From the NCBI RefSeq assembly GCF_019083965.1, contig NZ_JAHRCY010000007.1, positions 317,180 through 381,179 of the forward strand: 64,000 nucleotides of DNA. The letters are read 5' to 3'. The position numbers were made by a program, and so were the translations under genes. The notes below the pieces were generated by a model. The model saw only the letters and a list, made by a program, of their open reading frames with translations, searched no databases and was not told the DNA's origin. Source of the DNA: Catellatospora tritici. Lineage in GTDB: Bacteria > Actinomycetota > Actinomycetes > Mycobacteriales > Micromonosporaceae. The first letter of the stretch is position 1, and the number at the start of each line of letters is the position of its first letter. This document shows positions 1 through 8,552 of the stretch, in pieces.

Positions 1-39
1 ACAGTGGCCCGGTCTACGGCATAGGGACCGGGGGATCTG

Positions 40-1296
40 GTGGCGAACAAGGCTCGGCGAGGCGGTGCGAAAAACGCTGTTCCCAAGCAGCGCAGCCGGG
101 GGCAGGCCCCCGACCCCTACGACGAGTACGACGACCCCGCCCCGCGCGGCGCCAGCCACTCGCTGAAGAAGCCCAGCGGCAAGAAGAAGGGCTCCGGCAA
201 GAAGAAGAAGCGTGAGCGCAGCCCCCTGTGGGCCAAGTTGACGCTCACCTTCGGCGCGCTGCTGATGATGGTCGCCGGTGGCGCCATCGTCGGGGTCAAG
301 TCGTTCGTCGGCAAGCTCGAGGACAGTGTCCAGGTCGTCAACGTGCTCGACGAGGCGGGCAAGGACACCGGCCCGCAGGGCGCCGACCTCACCGGCGCGA
401 TCGACATCCTGCTGCTGGGCATCGACGTGCGCGCCACCCAGGAGCGCGACAACGCCCGCGCCGACACGATCCTGCTGCTGCACGTCCCCGCGAGCCACGA
501 CCAGGCATACCTGATGTCGATCCCGCGCGACTCGATGGTGCAGATCCCCGCGAACCCGGCGACCCGCTACAGCGGCGCCACCGACCGCATCAACGCGGCC
601 TTCTACTTCGGCGCGCAGAACGGCGGCGGCTGGAAGGGCGGCATGGCGCTGACCGCCAAGACCGTCAGCAAGCTGACCGGCATCCAGTTCGACGGCGCCG
701 CGGTCATCGACTTCGGCGGTTTCTCGAAGGTCATCAACGCGCTGGGCACCGTGAACATCTGCGTGGAGAGCGACGCCGAGTCGCTGCACTACTACCACGT
801 CAACGGCAAGGTCACCTACGTCAACGAGCAGAAGGCCCACAACCAGGGACTCAAGGCGTACGTGCACAAGAAGGGCTGCCGGGAGATGCAGGGCTGGGAG
901 GCCCTGGACTACTCGCGCATCCGCAAGTCGCTCGACGACGGCGACTACGGCCGCCAGCGCCACCAGCAGCAGCTGATCAAGGCGATGGCCAAGAAGGCCG
1001 CCAGCAGCGGCGTGCTGACCGATGTCAACAAGATCTCCGCGCTGACCAGTGCTGTCGGCGAGTCGATGATCCTGGACACCAAGGGCCGCCCGCTGATCGA
1101 CTTCCTGTTCTCGCTGAAGGACCTCGCGAGCGCCGACCTGGTGCTGCTCAAGACGAACGCGGGCTGGTTCAACAGCACCGGCTCGGGCGGCGAGGCGCTG
1201 AACGAGGGCACCATGCAGATGTTCAACGCCGCCAAGACCGACACGCTCGGCCAGTTCACCCTGCTCAACCCGGAGTTCGTCAACAACGAGAAATAG
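40..1296 (+). CDS. LCP (LytR-CpsA-Psr) family protein, first of three
   Basis: Membrane-anchored LCP enzyme of 418 aa. LCP proteins transfer lipid-linked glycopolymers (teichoic acid, arabinogalactan or capsule) onto peptidoglycan outside the membrane. A basic Lys/Arg-rich cytoplasmic tail (about 1-62) precedes one membrane helix (about 64-86); the LCP domain covers about 115-335. Family landmarks seen are DILLLGIDVRA, an arginine in SIPRDS, DRINAAF, FDGAAVIDF and the YGRQRHQQQ segment. It starts with GTG. It is closely similar to the next gene, in tandem on the same strand, which points to duplication. The target polymer cannot be told from sequence. Confidence 0.93.
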   Translation: MANKARRGGAKNAVPKQRSRGQAPDPYDEYDDPAPRGASHSLKKPSGKKKGSGKKKKRERSPLWAKLTLTFGALLMMVAGGAIVGVKSFVGKLEDSVQVVNVLDEAGKDTGPQGADLTGAIDILLLGIDVRATQERDNARADTILLLHVPASHDQAYLMSIPRDSMVQIPANPATRYSGATDRINAAFYFGAQNGGGWKGGMALTAKTVSKLTGIQFDGAAVIDFGGFSKVINALGTVNICVESDAESLHYYHVNGKVTYVNEQKAHNQGLKAYVHKKGCREMQGWEALDYSRIRKSLDDGDYGRQRHQQQLIKAMAKKAASSGVLTDVNKISALTSAVGESMILDTKGRPLIDFLFSLKDLASADLVLLKTNAGWFNSTGSGGEALNEGTMQMFNAAKTDTLGQFTLLNPEFVNNEK

Positions 1297-1338
1297 CTCA
1301 TCCCCGCTGACCGGCACCGCACGGACCTAGGAGGTCGC

Positions 1339-2547
1339 GTGGCGAAGAAGGCACCGAAGGGCAGCAAGACGACGGGCGGCGTGCCGAGGCAGCGCACGCG
1401 GCCGGCGGGTGGGGGCGGCACCGCCGCCTCCCGCAAACGGGGCAGGCGCGGCCGCGCGCCACTGTGGTCCAAGTTCGCCGTCACCTTCGGTGCCCTGCTG
1501 ATGCTGGCGGCGGGCGGGGCGATCGTCGGGGTCCACTCGTTCGTGGGCAGCGTCGAGGACAACCTGCAGACCACCAACGTGATCGAGGACGCGACCGCGC
1601 CCGAGGGCGAGGCGCTCAAGGGCGCGATCGACATGCTGCTGCTGGGCATCGACACCCGGGCGGGCCAGCGCGCCGACGACGCCAGGGCCGACACCATCAT
1701 GCTGCTGCACATCCCGGCCACCCACGACCAGGCGTACCTGATGTCCATCCCCCGCGACGCGCTGGTGGACATCCCGGCGGCGGGCAACGGATACGGCGGA
1801 CACCGCGACAAGGCCAATGCGGCCTTCTTCTTCGGGGCGCAGAAGGGCGGCGGCTGGGTGGGCGGCCTGAAGCTGACCTACGAGACCGTGCGCAACCTGA
1901 CCGGCATCCAGTTCGACGGCGCCGCGGTCATCGACTTCGCCGGGTTCAAGCAGGTCATCGAGGCCCTGGGCTCGGTCTATCTCTGCGTCGAGGCCGACAC
2001 CAAGTCCTCGCACTACTTCATGATCGACGGCAAGCCGCAGTACGTGGCGGGCTCCGGCAACGACAACCTGAAGGTCGAGAAGGACCGCGGCCTGCTGGGC
2101 AAGGAGTTCGTGCACAAGAAGGGCTGCCGCAACATGTCGGGCTGGGAGGCGCTGGACTTCTCCCGCATCCGCAAGCACGCGGCCGACGGCACCGGTGACT
2201 ACGCCCGTCAGCGCCACCAGCAGCAGCTCATCAAGGCGATGGCCAAGAAGGCGGCCTCCGCCGAGATGCTCCGCGACTTCGGCAAGGTCAACAACCTGAT
2301 CAAGGCGGTCGGCAAGTCGATGCTGCTGGACACCGGGGCCAGCGAGCCGATCGACTTCCTGTTCACCATGAAGGATCTCGCCGGCGCCGATCTGGTGCTG
2401 CTCAAGACCAACGGCGGAAACTACAACAGCGCCGAGGGCGGCGAGGGGCTGGACCAACTCACGATGCAGATGTTCCAGGCCGCCAAAACCGACACCCTCG
2501 GACAGTTCGTTCTCATGACCCCAGAACTGGTCAATAACGAGAAATAG
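1339..2547 (+). CDS. LCP family protein, second of three
   Basis: LCP glycopolymer-peptidoglycan ligase of 402 aa. It has a basic tail (1-40), a membrane helix (about 42-65) and an LCP domain with DMLLLGIDTRA, SIPRDA, DKANAAF, FDGAAVIDF and YARQRHQQQ. The GTG start is fixed by a strong AGGAGG at 1329-1334. The 42-bp gap to the previous LCP gene suggests one transcript. Sequence and C-terminus (both end in VNNEK) are very close to the first copy, so the pair is a recent-looking tandem duplication. Substrate unknown. Confidence 0.93.
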   Translation: MAKKAPKGSKTTGGVPRQRTRPAGGGGTAASRKRGRRGRAPLWSKFAVTFGALLMLAAGGAIVGVHSFVGSVEDNLQTTNVIEDATAPEGEALKGAIDMLLLGIDTRAGQRADDARADTIMLLHIPATHDQAYLMSIPRDALVDIPAAGNGYGGHRDKANAAFFFGAQKGGGWVGGLKLTYETVRNLTGIQFDGAAVIDFAGFKQVIEALGSVYLCVEADTKSSHYFMIDGKPQYVAGSGNDNLKVEKDRGLLGKEFVHKKGCRNMSGWEALDFSRIRKHAADGTGDYARQRHQQQLIKAMAKKAASAEMLRDFGKVNNLIKAVGKSMLLDTGASEPIDFLFTMKDLAGADLVLLKTNGGNYNSAEGGEGLDQLTMQMFQAAKTDTLGQFVLMTPELVNNEK

Positions 2548-2565
2548 TTTCCCATTGCCGGGAAA
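2548..2565. other. short inverted repeat between LCP genes
   Basis: TTTCCC and GGGAAA arms with a 6-nt loop lie directly after the second LCP stop codon. The stem is weak and there is no T-run, so it may be a weak transcript-end structure at most. Confidence 0.25.
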
Positions 2566-2624
2566 CGGCGGGCGGCGCTCAATACCCTGGGCAGTGAGGG
2601 TTTCTCGCTTCCGAGGAGGGCGTC

Positions 2625-3848
2625 ATGTCCATGCCCACATGGCGCCAAGGACAGTCTGGCGCCGGTGCGAGCGGGACGCGGCCCAGCGGCGTCGGCTGGC
2701 CGGGCGCGGCACCCGGCCGATCCGGTCCAGCCGGGTCCGGCCTGGGCTGGCCCGACGCACACTCGGCGCAACCGCCTCCGGTGGCGACCCGCACCGGCCC
2801 CGCCACCCCCGGCCCGGGGACGCCCGTGCCGGTGCGTCGCGGCGGCCGGAACTGGCGGCAGATCACCGCGGTGTTCATGGTGGTGCTGGTGCTGCTGGTC
2901 GGCGGCGGCGTCCTGGCCGGGCGGGCCCTGCTGCACCGGTACGAGTCGGCCGTCGGCCACGACGTCCTGCTCGACGAGCGCGCTCGCGACGTCGACTCCT
3001 TCGTCGGCTGGCGCAACGTCGCTGGACCGCTGAACTACCTGCTCATCGGTTCGGACCTGCGGGCGGCCAACCCTGACGCCGGGCAGCGCTCCGACACGAT
3101 CCTGATCGTCCAGGTCAACGCCGCCCTCACCCAGGCGCATCTGATCTCCATCCCGCGCGACCTGCGGGTGGAGATACCCGCCTTCCCGCTCACCGGCTAC
3201 CGGGGCGCCAAAGACAAGATCAATGCGGCGTTCGAGTTCGGCGGGGGCGGCAACGGGGGCGTGCAGCTGCTCTCGGCGACCCTCACCGAGCTGACCGGGA
3301 TCAGGTTCGACGGCGCCGCAGTGATCGACTTCGGCGGCTTCGTGAAGGTGATCGACACGCTCGGCGGGGTCAAGCTGTGCGTGGACACCCCGGTCACCTC
3401 GATCCATACCGGCCGGGTGTTCGCCGTCGGCTGCCGGAACATGACCGGCGCCGAGGCGCTGGACTTCTCCCGCCAGCGATACGGCCTGCCCAACGGCGAC
3501 TACGACCGTCAGCGCCACCAGCAGCAGCTCGTCAAGTCGGTGCTGGACAAGGCGCTGGCCAGCGGGGTGGCCCGAAATCCCATCAAGCTGGACCTGCTGA
3601 TCCGGGGCATCGGCCAGTCGCTCACCGTCGACACCGGCGCGGCCAGCATCACCGAGCTGGCCCTGGCCCTGCGCAACATTCGACCCGACGGCCTGGTCGG
3701 GGTCAGGGTGCCCTCGCACATCACCAACATCGACGGAGTGTCGTACGTGGTGCTCGACGACCAGTCAGACGGCCTGTTCCAGGCGATGCGCGACGGGATG
3801 GTCGCGAACTGGGCCAAGGAACATCCGCGATGGGTGAATTCGATCTGA
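2625..3848 (+). CDS. LCP family protein, third of three
   Basis: LCP ligase of 407 aa, more diverged than the first two. The N-terminal tail (1-75) is Gly/Pro/Ala-rich instead of Lys-rich; the membrane helix is about 79-102. The LCP domain has YLLIGSDLRA, SIPRDL, DKINAAFEFG, FDGAAVIDFGG and YDRQRHQQQ. The ATG start has GAGGAGGG at 2613-2620. It ends in the rhodanese gene's N-terminal region. The different tail and lower identity suggest a distinct role or polymer from the upstream pair. Confidence 0.92.
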   Translation: MSMPTWRQGQSGAGASGTRPSGVGWPGAAPGRSGPAGSGLGWPDAHSAQPPPVATRTGPATPGPGTPVPVRRGGRNWRQITAVFMVVLVLLVGGGVLAGRALLHRYESAVGHDVLLDERARDVDSFVGWRNVAGPLNYLLIGSDLRAANPDAGQRSDTILIVQVNAALTQAHLISIPRDLRVEIPAFPLTGYRGAKDKINAAFEFGGGGNGGVQLLSATLTELTGIRFDGAAVIDFGGFVKVIDTLGGVKLCVDTPVTSIHTGRVFAVGCRNMTGAEALDFSRQRYGLPNGDYDRQRHQQQLVKSVLDKALASGVARNPIKLDLLIRGIGQSLTVDTGAASITELALALRNIRPDGLVGVRVPSHITNIDGVSYVVLDDQSDGLFQAMRDGMVANWAKEHPRWVNSI

Positions 3849-3852
3849 CCTC

Positions 3853-3858
3853 TACACT
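3853..3858 (+). promoter_or_regulatory. -10 box for leaderless rhodanese mRNA
   Basis: TACACT lies 7 nt before the GTG at 3866, with no Shine-Dalgarno. This is the spacing expected when transcription starts on the start codon. No good -35 was seen. Confidence 0.5.
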
Positions 3859-3865
3859 GGCAGGC

Positions 3866-4198
3866 GTGTTCGCTGCGCAGATCCCCACCGTGACCGTTGC
3901 CGAAGTGCCCACCGACGCCTACCTCCTCGACGTCCGCGAGGACGACGAGTGGGACGCCGGACACGCCCCCGGCGCCGTACACCTGCCGATGATGCAGATC
4001 CCGGCCCGGATGACCGAGGTCCCGCAGGACCGCGAGGTCGTGGTGGTGTGCCGGGTGGGCGGCCGGTCCGGCCAGGTCGTGGCATACCTGCGCCAGCAGG
4101 GCTGGGACAACGTCACCAACCTCGACGGCGGCATGATGGGCTGGGCCGCGGCGGGACGCCCGGTGGTCGCCGACAACGGCCGGCCGCAGATCGTCTGA
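3866..4198 (+). CDS. rhodanese-like domain protein
   Basis: Small single-domain rhodanese of 110 aa, a sulfurtransferase or sulfur/redox carrier in the cytoplasm. Landmarks are LLDVREDDEW near the N-terminus, and the active-site loop CRVGGRS with the catalytic cysteine at about residue 62, followed by the typical LDGGMMGW. I chose GTG 3866 because a TACACT box sits 7 nt upstream. An in-frame ATG at 3830 would add 12 residues and overlap the LCP gene. The physiological substrate is unknown. Confidence 0.88.
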   Translation: MFAAQIPTVTVAEVPTDAYLLDVREDDEWDAGHAPGAVHLPMMQIPARMTEVPQDREVVVVCRVGGRSGQVVAYLRQQGWDNVTNLDGGMMGWAAAGRPVVADNGRPQIV

Positions 4199-4200
4199 GC

Positions 4201-4971
4201 ATGATCCGCAACCCCGATCCGGCGCCGCTGGTGTTCGCGCACCGCGGCGCCTCCTTCGCGCTGCCCGAACACACGCTGGCCGCGTACGAGCAGGCGCTGC
4301 GCGACGGTGCCGACGGCGTCGAGTGCGACGTGCGGCTCACCCGCGACGGCCACCTGGTCTGCCTGCACGACCGTCGGCTCGACCGGGTCAGCGACGGCCG
4401 GGGGCCGATGGCCGGGCTGACCCTGGCCCAGCTGCGTGCCTACGACTTCGGGTCCTGGCATCCGGGCGGGTCGCGGGCCGGTGTGCTGACCCTGGACGAC
4501 CTGCTCGACACGCTGCGCGGGGCGGGCCGCCCGGTGCGACTGCTGGTCGAGACCAAACACCCCAACCGGTACGGCAAGGCCGTCGAGTACCGGCTGCGCG
4601 CGCTGCTCAACCGGCACGGACTGACCAGTGGTGCGGAGCAGCGGCTGCGGGTGACGGTGATGTCGTTCTCCCCGCTGGCGGTGCGCCGGTCCCGGGAGCT
4701 GCTGCCGTCGCTGCCCACGGTGCAGCTGATGGACCTGCTCCCGCCCGGTCTGCGCATTCGACGGCTGCCGTTCGGCACCCGCATCGCCGGGCCCGGTCTT
4801 GAGCTGGTGCGCCGACGTCCCGATCTGGTCCGGCGGCTCAAGGCCGGCGGCCAGCAGGTGTACGTCTGGACCGTCAACGAGCTCGACGATGTCGATCTAC
4901 TGCTGAAACTGGGCGTCGACGGGCTGATCACCGACCGGCCTGCGGAGGTGCTGTCCCACCTCGGTCGGTGA
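4201..4971 (+). CDS. glycerophosphodiester phosphodiesterase (GDPD) family
   Basis: Cytoplasmic GDPD-type TIM barrel of 256 aa that hydrolyses glycerophosphodiesters to an alcohol and glycerol-3-phosphate. The metal and catalytic signature is clear: FAHRGAS with PEHT close behind, the ECDVRLTRDG motif, the second histidine in LHD, and a C-terminal VYVWTVNE segment with DGLITDRP. There is no signal peptide, so an intracellular role in lipid turnover is likely. The ATG follows the rhodanese stop by 2 nt and the stop overlaps the kinase GTG, so these genes are probably cotranscribed. Confidence 0.93.
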   Translation: MIRNPDPAPLVFAHRGASFALPEHTLAAYEQALRDGADGVECDVRLTRDGHLVCLHDRRLDRVSDGRGPMAGLTLAQLRAYDFGSWHPGGSRAGVLTLDDLLDTLRGAGRPVRLLVETKHPNRYGKAVEYRLRALLNRHGLTSGAEQRLRVTVMSFSPLAVRRSRELLPSLPTVQLMDLLPPGLRIRRLPFGTRIAGPGLELVRRRPDLVRRLKAGGQQVYVWTVNELDDVDLLLKLGVDGLITDRPAEVLSHLGR

Positions 4972-6260
4972 GCCGGCAACTATCGGCACGACCAGCCTCT
5001 GGCGCGGGAAACTTCCAACAGGCAGGATTCCTGCTTGTGGAGGTGGCGTACCGCGAGCTGACGCTGGGCATCGCCGCGCTCTACGACGACCCCGAGACGC
5101 GGTCCGGTGGCCTGGCCGCCGTCGACCGCCTGGTCCACCTCGGCCAGTACGCTCTCGGCGTCCCCGGAATGGCCCTGGCCGAGTTGCACGGCGAGGGCGG
5201 CCGGATCATCGCGGCCGCCGGCACCGCCGCGTGGGCCATCGGGCGGCCGCTGCGGCCGCACGTGGTCACCACCGCGTGCCGCACCGGCGCGGCCAACTAC
5301 CGGCTGGAGCTCAACGAGGTCGATCCCGACACGGCCGATCAGCTCGCCGCGGTGGGCACCCCCTGGGTCCTGGTGCACCGGGTCGACGTGGCGGGTGCAC
5401 CGGTGGCGCTGCTGGCGGCGTTCTTCACCGTGGACGGCTCGGCCGACCCGGACCGGCTCGCCGTGATGACGCTGCTCGGCACAACGGTGGCGCAGTTCTA
5501 CCGGGAAGGCGCCGGGCTGCCGGTGCAGTCCGCGGTGGAGGCCCCGGAGCTGGCCGACCGGGATCTGTTCATCGCGGTGACCAGCCATGAGCTGCGCACC
5601 CCCGTCACCGTGATCAAGGGGTACGCGGACACGCTGCGCGATCACTGGGACCAGTTGGACGAGGAGGCGCGCCGCGAGGCCGCCCGCGTCATCGGCCAGC
5701 GCACCGACGAGTTGGCCCGGCTGGTCGACCGGCTGCTCGCGGCGAGCACCGGCACCGCTGTCGGCATGCTGCGGCCCGCCCCCTTCGATCTGCTCACCGC
5801 GCTGCGCCAGGCGGCCGCCGGGCTGCCCGCGGACCTGCGGCGCCGACTGTGGCTGGAGCTGCCGAGCACGCTGGCACCCGCGCACGGCGACCGGACCACC
5901 ATCGCGACCGTGCTCACCGAGCTGGTCACCAACGCCGAGAAGTACTCACCCGGGTCGGAACCGGTGGTGATCACCGCTGCCGAAGAGGGACGTACCGTGC
6001 TGTTCCGGGTGCTCGATCGTGGCATCGGTGTCCCGCCGGACCAATCCCATCGGGTGTTCGATCGGTTCTGGCAGGCGGACAGTGGCGACGGTCGGCGGTA
6101 CGGTGGTGCCGGACTGGGTCTTTATCTCGTCCGAAAGACTATTGAGCGACAAAACGGTTGGGTGTCCTTACGTCCCCGGGATGGGGGAGGTACGGTCGCA
6201 GAGGTACGGCTGCCGCGAGGTGACGGAAAGAGGGATGCGGCCGCATCCGGGGAGGCATGA
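4968..6260 (+). CDS. soluble sensor histidine kinase
   Basis: Histidine kinase of 430 aa with no membrane segment. An N-terminal GAF-like sensor (about 25-185) precedes HisKA, with the phospho-acceptor His at 207 in SHELRTPV, and a HATPase_c domain with the N-box TNAEKYSP, DRGIGVPP and GGAGLGLYLV. The GTG start overlaps the GDPD stop as GTGA; an alternative GTG at 5037 would start at VEVAYREL and is possible. No response regulator lies beside it. The next gene, an RsbW-like ATPase, overlaps by 4 nt, so the two probably act in one signalling route. The sensed signal is unknown. Confidence 0.9.
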   Translation: MSRQLSARPASGAGNFQQAGFLLVEVAYRELTLGIAALYDDPETRSGGLAAVDRLVHLGQYALGVPGMALAELHGEGGRIIAAAGTAAWAIGRPLRPHVVTTACRTGAANYRLELNEVDPDTADQLAAVGTPWVLVHRVDVAGAPVALLAAFFTVDGSADPDRLAVMTLLGTTVAQFYREGAGLPVQSAVEAPELADRDLFIAVTSHELRTPVTVIKGYADTLRDHWDQLDEEARREAARVIGQRTDELARLVDRLLAASTGTAVGMLRPAPFDLLTALRQAAAGLPADLRRRLWLELPSTLAPAHGDRTTIATVLTELVTNAEKYSPGSEPVVITAAEEGRTVLFRVLDRGIGVPPDQSHRVFDRFWQADSGDGRRYGGAGLGLYLVRKTIERQNGWVSLRPRDGGGTVAEVRLPRGDGKRDAAASGEA

Positions 6261-6673
6261 TCGTGTCGATGGCTGTCGCTGAGCGGGCCTGGTGCGTGGT
6301 GGTTCCGCACCATGCCCGCGGTGCTCAGCAGGCCCGGCACCGCCTCGCCGCCGCCCTGGCCGACGCCGTCCCCGCAGCTCTGCTCGACGACGTGGTCTCG
6401 GTCGCGGCCGAACTGGTCGGCAACGCGGTCCGACACGCCGACCCGCTGCCCGGTGGCGTCGTCCGCCTGGCCTGGCGGTTGCGCTCGATCGACGGCAGTG
6501 CCGTGATCGAGGTGCGGGTCACCGACGGCGGGGCGACCCAGGTGCCGCGCCCGCGCGTGGCCGGGGTCGAGGACCCGGACGGCCGTGGCCTGACCATCGT
6601 CGACGCGCTCGCCATCCGGTGGGGTGTCGAGCGGGACGGTCTCGGGCAGAGCGTTTGGGCAGAACTAAGCTGA
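6257..6673 (+). CDS. RsbW-like ATP-binding protein (anti-sigma kinase type)
   Basis: GHKL-type ATPase domain protein of 138 aa. The N-box AAELVGNAVRH, the G1-like VTDGGA and GRGLTIVDAL are visible, as in the serine-kinase/anti-sigma RsbW and SpoIIAB group of actinobacteria. Such proteins bind a sigma factor or phosphorylate an anti-anti-sigma partner, but neither is encoded nearby. It overlaps the histidine kinase by ATGA, indicating translational coupling. It could instead be a detached regulatory ATPase of that kinase. Confidence 0.82.
   Translation: MIVSMAVAERAWCVVVPHHARGAQQARHRLAAALADAVPAALLDDVVSVAAELVGNAVRHADPLPGGVVRLAWRLRSIDGSAVIEVRVTDGGATQVPRPRVAGVEDPDGRGLTIVDALAIRWGVERDGLGQSVWAELS
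6666..6671 (+). promoter_or_regulatory. -10 box for leaderless DUF5926 mRNA
   Basis: TAAGCT lies 6 nt before the GTG at 6678, overlapping the end of the preceding gene. There is no Shine-Dalgarno. Confidence 0.5.
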
Positions 6674-6677
6674 CCGC

Positions 6678-7556
6678 GTGAGTAAGAAGAGTCGGCTGGA
6701 GAGCCGCAAGGAGCCCAAGCAGCCCAAGGTCCGCGACATCTTCGTCGCCCGCCCGTTCGAAGGGCTGGCCGACGAGGCCGAGTGGGTGGCGCTGCGCGAG
6801 CTGGTGCCGGCCGCGACCGCGCCGCTGACCCTGGCCCCGGAGTACGCCGAGAAGTACGGCGACCGCCAGGTCACGCTCGCCACCATCCTGCCCATGGCGT
6901 GGCCCGCGCTGACCAAGACCGACGGCCGGGTGCTGCTCGGCCTGCAGCGGCACGAGCGCTCCGGCGACGTCAACCGCGACCTCGCGGTGGCGCTGCTGTC
7001 GGCACTGGAGGCCGAGCCCGGTGCCCCGGTGGCGGTGCCGCCGCTGCCCGGCGAGGGTCCGCGCCTGGGCGACATCCTGGTCGACGCACCGCTGGAGATC
7101 ACGGTGCACGACGGCTTCGACTTCTGGCTCGATCCCGACCAGGAGCGCGACGCCGAGGTCAACGCCTCGCTGGAGGCGGCCAACTCCTCGGTGTACCCGA
7201 CGGTGGCGCTGAGCGCGGCGAGCGCGGCGTACTGGTGCCGGGTGCCGGAGAAGGCCCACGTGCGCTGGGTGCTGCCGGACGCCGAGGACGTGGCGATGAA
7301 CGCGCTCGCCCGACTGAGCGCCGCGGGCGAGCTGAAGCTCACCGAGCAGACCAAGTTCGCGGGTATGTTCCGCGCGCACGGGCTGCTGGTTCCCGTGTGG
7401 GACCTGCCGCACGGCGACGAGGCTGCCGTCTGGGAGGAGCCGCTGGCCGCCGTGGCCGCCCGGTACGCCGCCGCGAAGGCGGTCGACGAGCCGCTCACCG
7501 CCGAGCAGCGCCGCGCCAAGCAGGGCCTGCTGGGCCGCCAGCTCAACCTCCGCTGA
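6678..7556 (+). CDS. DUF5926 family protein
   Basis: Conserved actinobacterial protein of 292 aa, recognised by its basic start (KKSRLESRKEPKQPK) and the VRDIFVARPFEGLADEAEW segment typical of DUF5926. It is soluble, without signal or membrane segments, and rich in Glu, Ala and Leu. The biochemical function is unknown. GTG 6678 is supported by a TAAGCT box 6 nt upstream. It follows the ATPase gene by 4 nt but seems to have its own promoter. Confidence 0.85.
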   Translation: MSKKSRLESRKEPKQPKVRDIFVARPFEGLADEAEWVALRELVPAATAPLTLAPEYAEKYGDRQVTLATILPMAWPALTKTDGRVLLGLQRHERSGDVNRDLAVALLSALEAEPGAPVAVPPLPGEGPRLGDILVDAPLEITVHDGFDFWLDPDQERDAEVNASLEAANSSVYPTVALSAASAAYWCRVPEKAHVRWVLPDAEDVAMNALARLSAAGELKLTEQTKFAGMFRAHGLLVPVWDLPHGDEAAVWEEPLAAVAARYAAAKAVDEPLTAEQRRAKQGLLGRQLNLR

Positions 7557-7797
7557 GTGCCGCCGCCCCGGCTCCCGATTCACGTCGGCATCGACGAAGA
7601 TGAAGGGAGTCGGGGCATCGTGCGAGGATGTCCCGCGTACCGAAGCGGTGATGCGCGAGAGTGAAGTTGAAACGGACATTCATCAATTCACTCGCGCACA
7701 ATCCCGCCCTCACCCCTTAACGCATCGACGTTTGGACACGTACGGTAAGGGACACCTAACTCAATGCGTGGCGTCCCGCCCCTCACGGAGGCACACC
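7557..7797. promoter_or_regulatory. 241-bp intergenic region with imperfect inverted repeat
   Basis: Lower-GC gap upstream of the NERD-like gene. It holds an imperfect inverted repeat: GCGCGAGAGTGAA at 7653-7665 and TTCACTCGCGC at 7687-7697, which pair except for a 2-nt bulge. The position upstream of a promoter-like stretch (7731-7765) suggests an operator or transcript-end hairpin. The gene itself has GGAGG at 7787-7791. Confidence 0.4.
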
Positions 7798-8541
7798 ATG
7801 ACCGTCTACCCCGATCGTGCACCGCTCGGACGTCCGACCTTCGGCCGTCCCGGTGTGCCTCTGCCGGTGTCTCCAGCTTCGGAAGTCGTCCCCGCGCCCC
7901 GCGTCTCCCCGCTCGCCTGGGCCCGTCAGCGCCGCGCCGACCGCGCGCTGCGCCTGGTGTCCGCCACCGAGGACCGCGCCATGCACCGTCTCGGCCGCGA
8001 CTGGCACGTCATCGAGTGGCCGCAGCTGCCCGAACTGGCCCGCACCGCCGCCGGTGACCCGGGCAAGCCCAAGCAGCCGCCCGCGATGGGCTTCATGGCC
8101 ATCGGCCCCGGCGGCATCTTCAGCGTCTCGCTGGCCCAGCACGGCCGCAGCCGGGTGCTCATCGCCGGGGACGTGGTGCAGATCGGCGGCCGTCGGCCGC
8201 CGTACATCTCGCAGGCCCGGCGCGACGCCAAGCGGGTGGCCAAGGCGATCTCGGCCGCGATCGGCCAGGACGTCAAGGTGTTCGCGGTGCTCGCCTTCCT
8301 CGGCAGCGGACCCATCAGCGTGAACGGGCTGCCCAAGGAGTGCATCGTCACCTCGTTCCGCGAGCTGGACCGGGTGCTGGAGTCGACCGGGAGCCGGATC
8401 AGCCACACCACCGCCGCGAAACTGTCCCAAGTGGCCCGTAACCCAGCGATCTGGATCAACCAGCCCTACCCCGGAGCCAGCGCGTACACCTGGCATCCGG
8501 ACGGCAGCGCACCCGGTGACAAGGGCAGCCAGCGCGGGTAA
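7798..8541 (+). CDS. NERD-like (nuclease-related) domain protein
   Basis: Soluble protein of 247 aa. After a Pro-rich N-terminus (1-45) and a basic stretch with RQRRADRALR, the core has GPGGIFSVSLAQHGRSRVLI, a QARRDAKRVAKAI helix and KVFAVLAFLG, which match the NERD fold layout. NERD proteins are thought to process or bind DNA, but most are uncharacterised and the catalytic residues are not certain here. The ATG at 7798 is chosen for GGAGG six bases upstream; the open frame extends further but has no better start. Confidence 0.65.
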   Translation: MTVYPDRAPLGRPTFGRPGVPLPVSPASEVVPAPRVSPLAWARQRRADRALRLVSATEDRAMHRLGRDWHVIEWPQLPELARTAAGDPGKPKQPPAMGFMAIGPGGIFSVSLAQHGRSRVLIAGDVVQIGGRRPPYISQARRDAKRVAKAISAAIGQDVKVFAVLAFLGSGPISVNGLPKECIVTSFRELDRVLESTGSRISHTTAAKLSQVARNPAIWINQPYPGASAYTWHPDGSAPGDKGSQRG

Positions 8542-8544
8542 CGT
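8539..8544 (+). promoter_or_regulatory. -10 box for leaderless PAS-protein mRNA
   Basis: TAACGT overlaps the stop codon of the NERD-like gene and ends 8 nt before the ATG at 8553. There is no Shine-Dalgarno. Confidence 0.45.
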
Positions 8545-8552
8545 GAGCAGCG

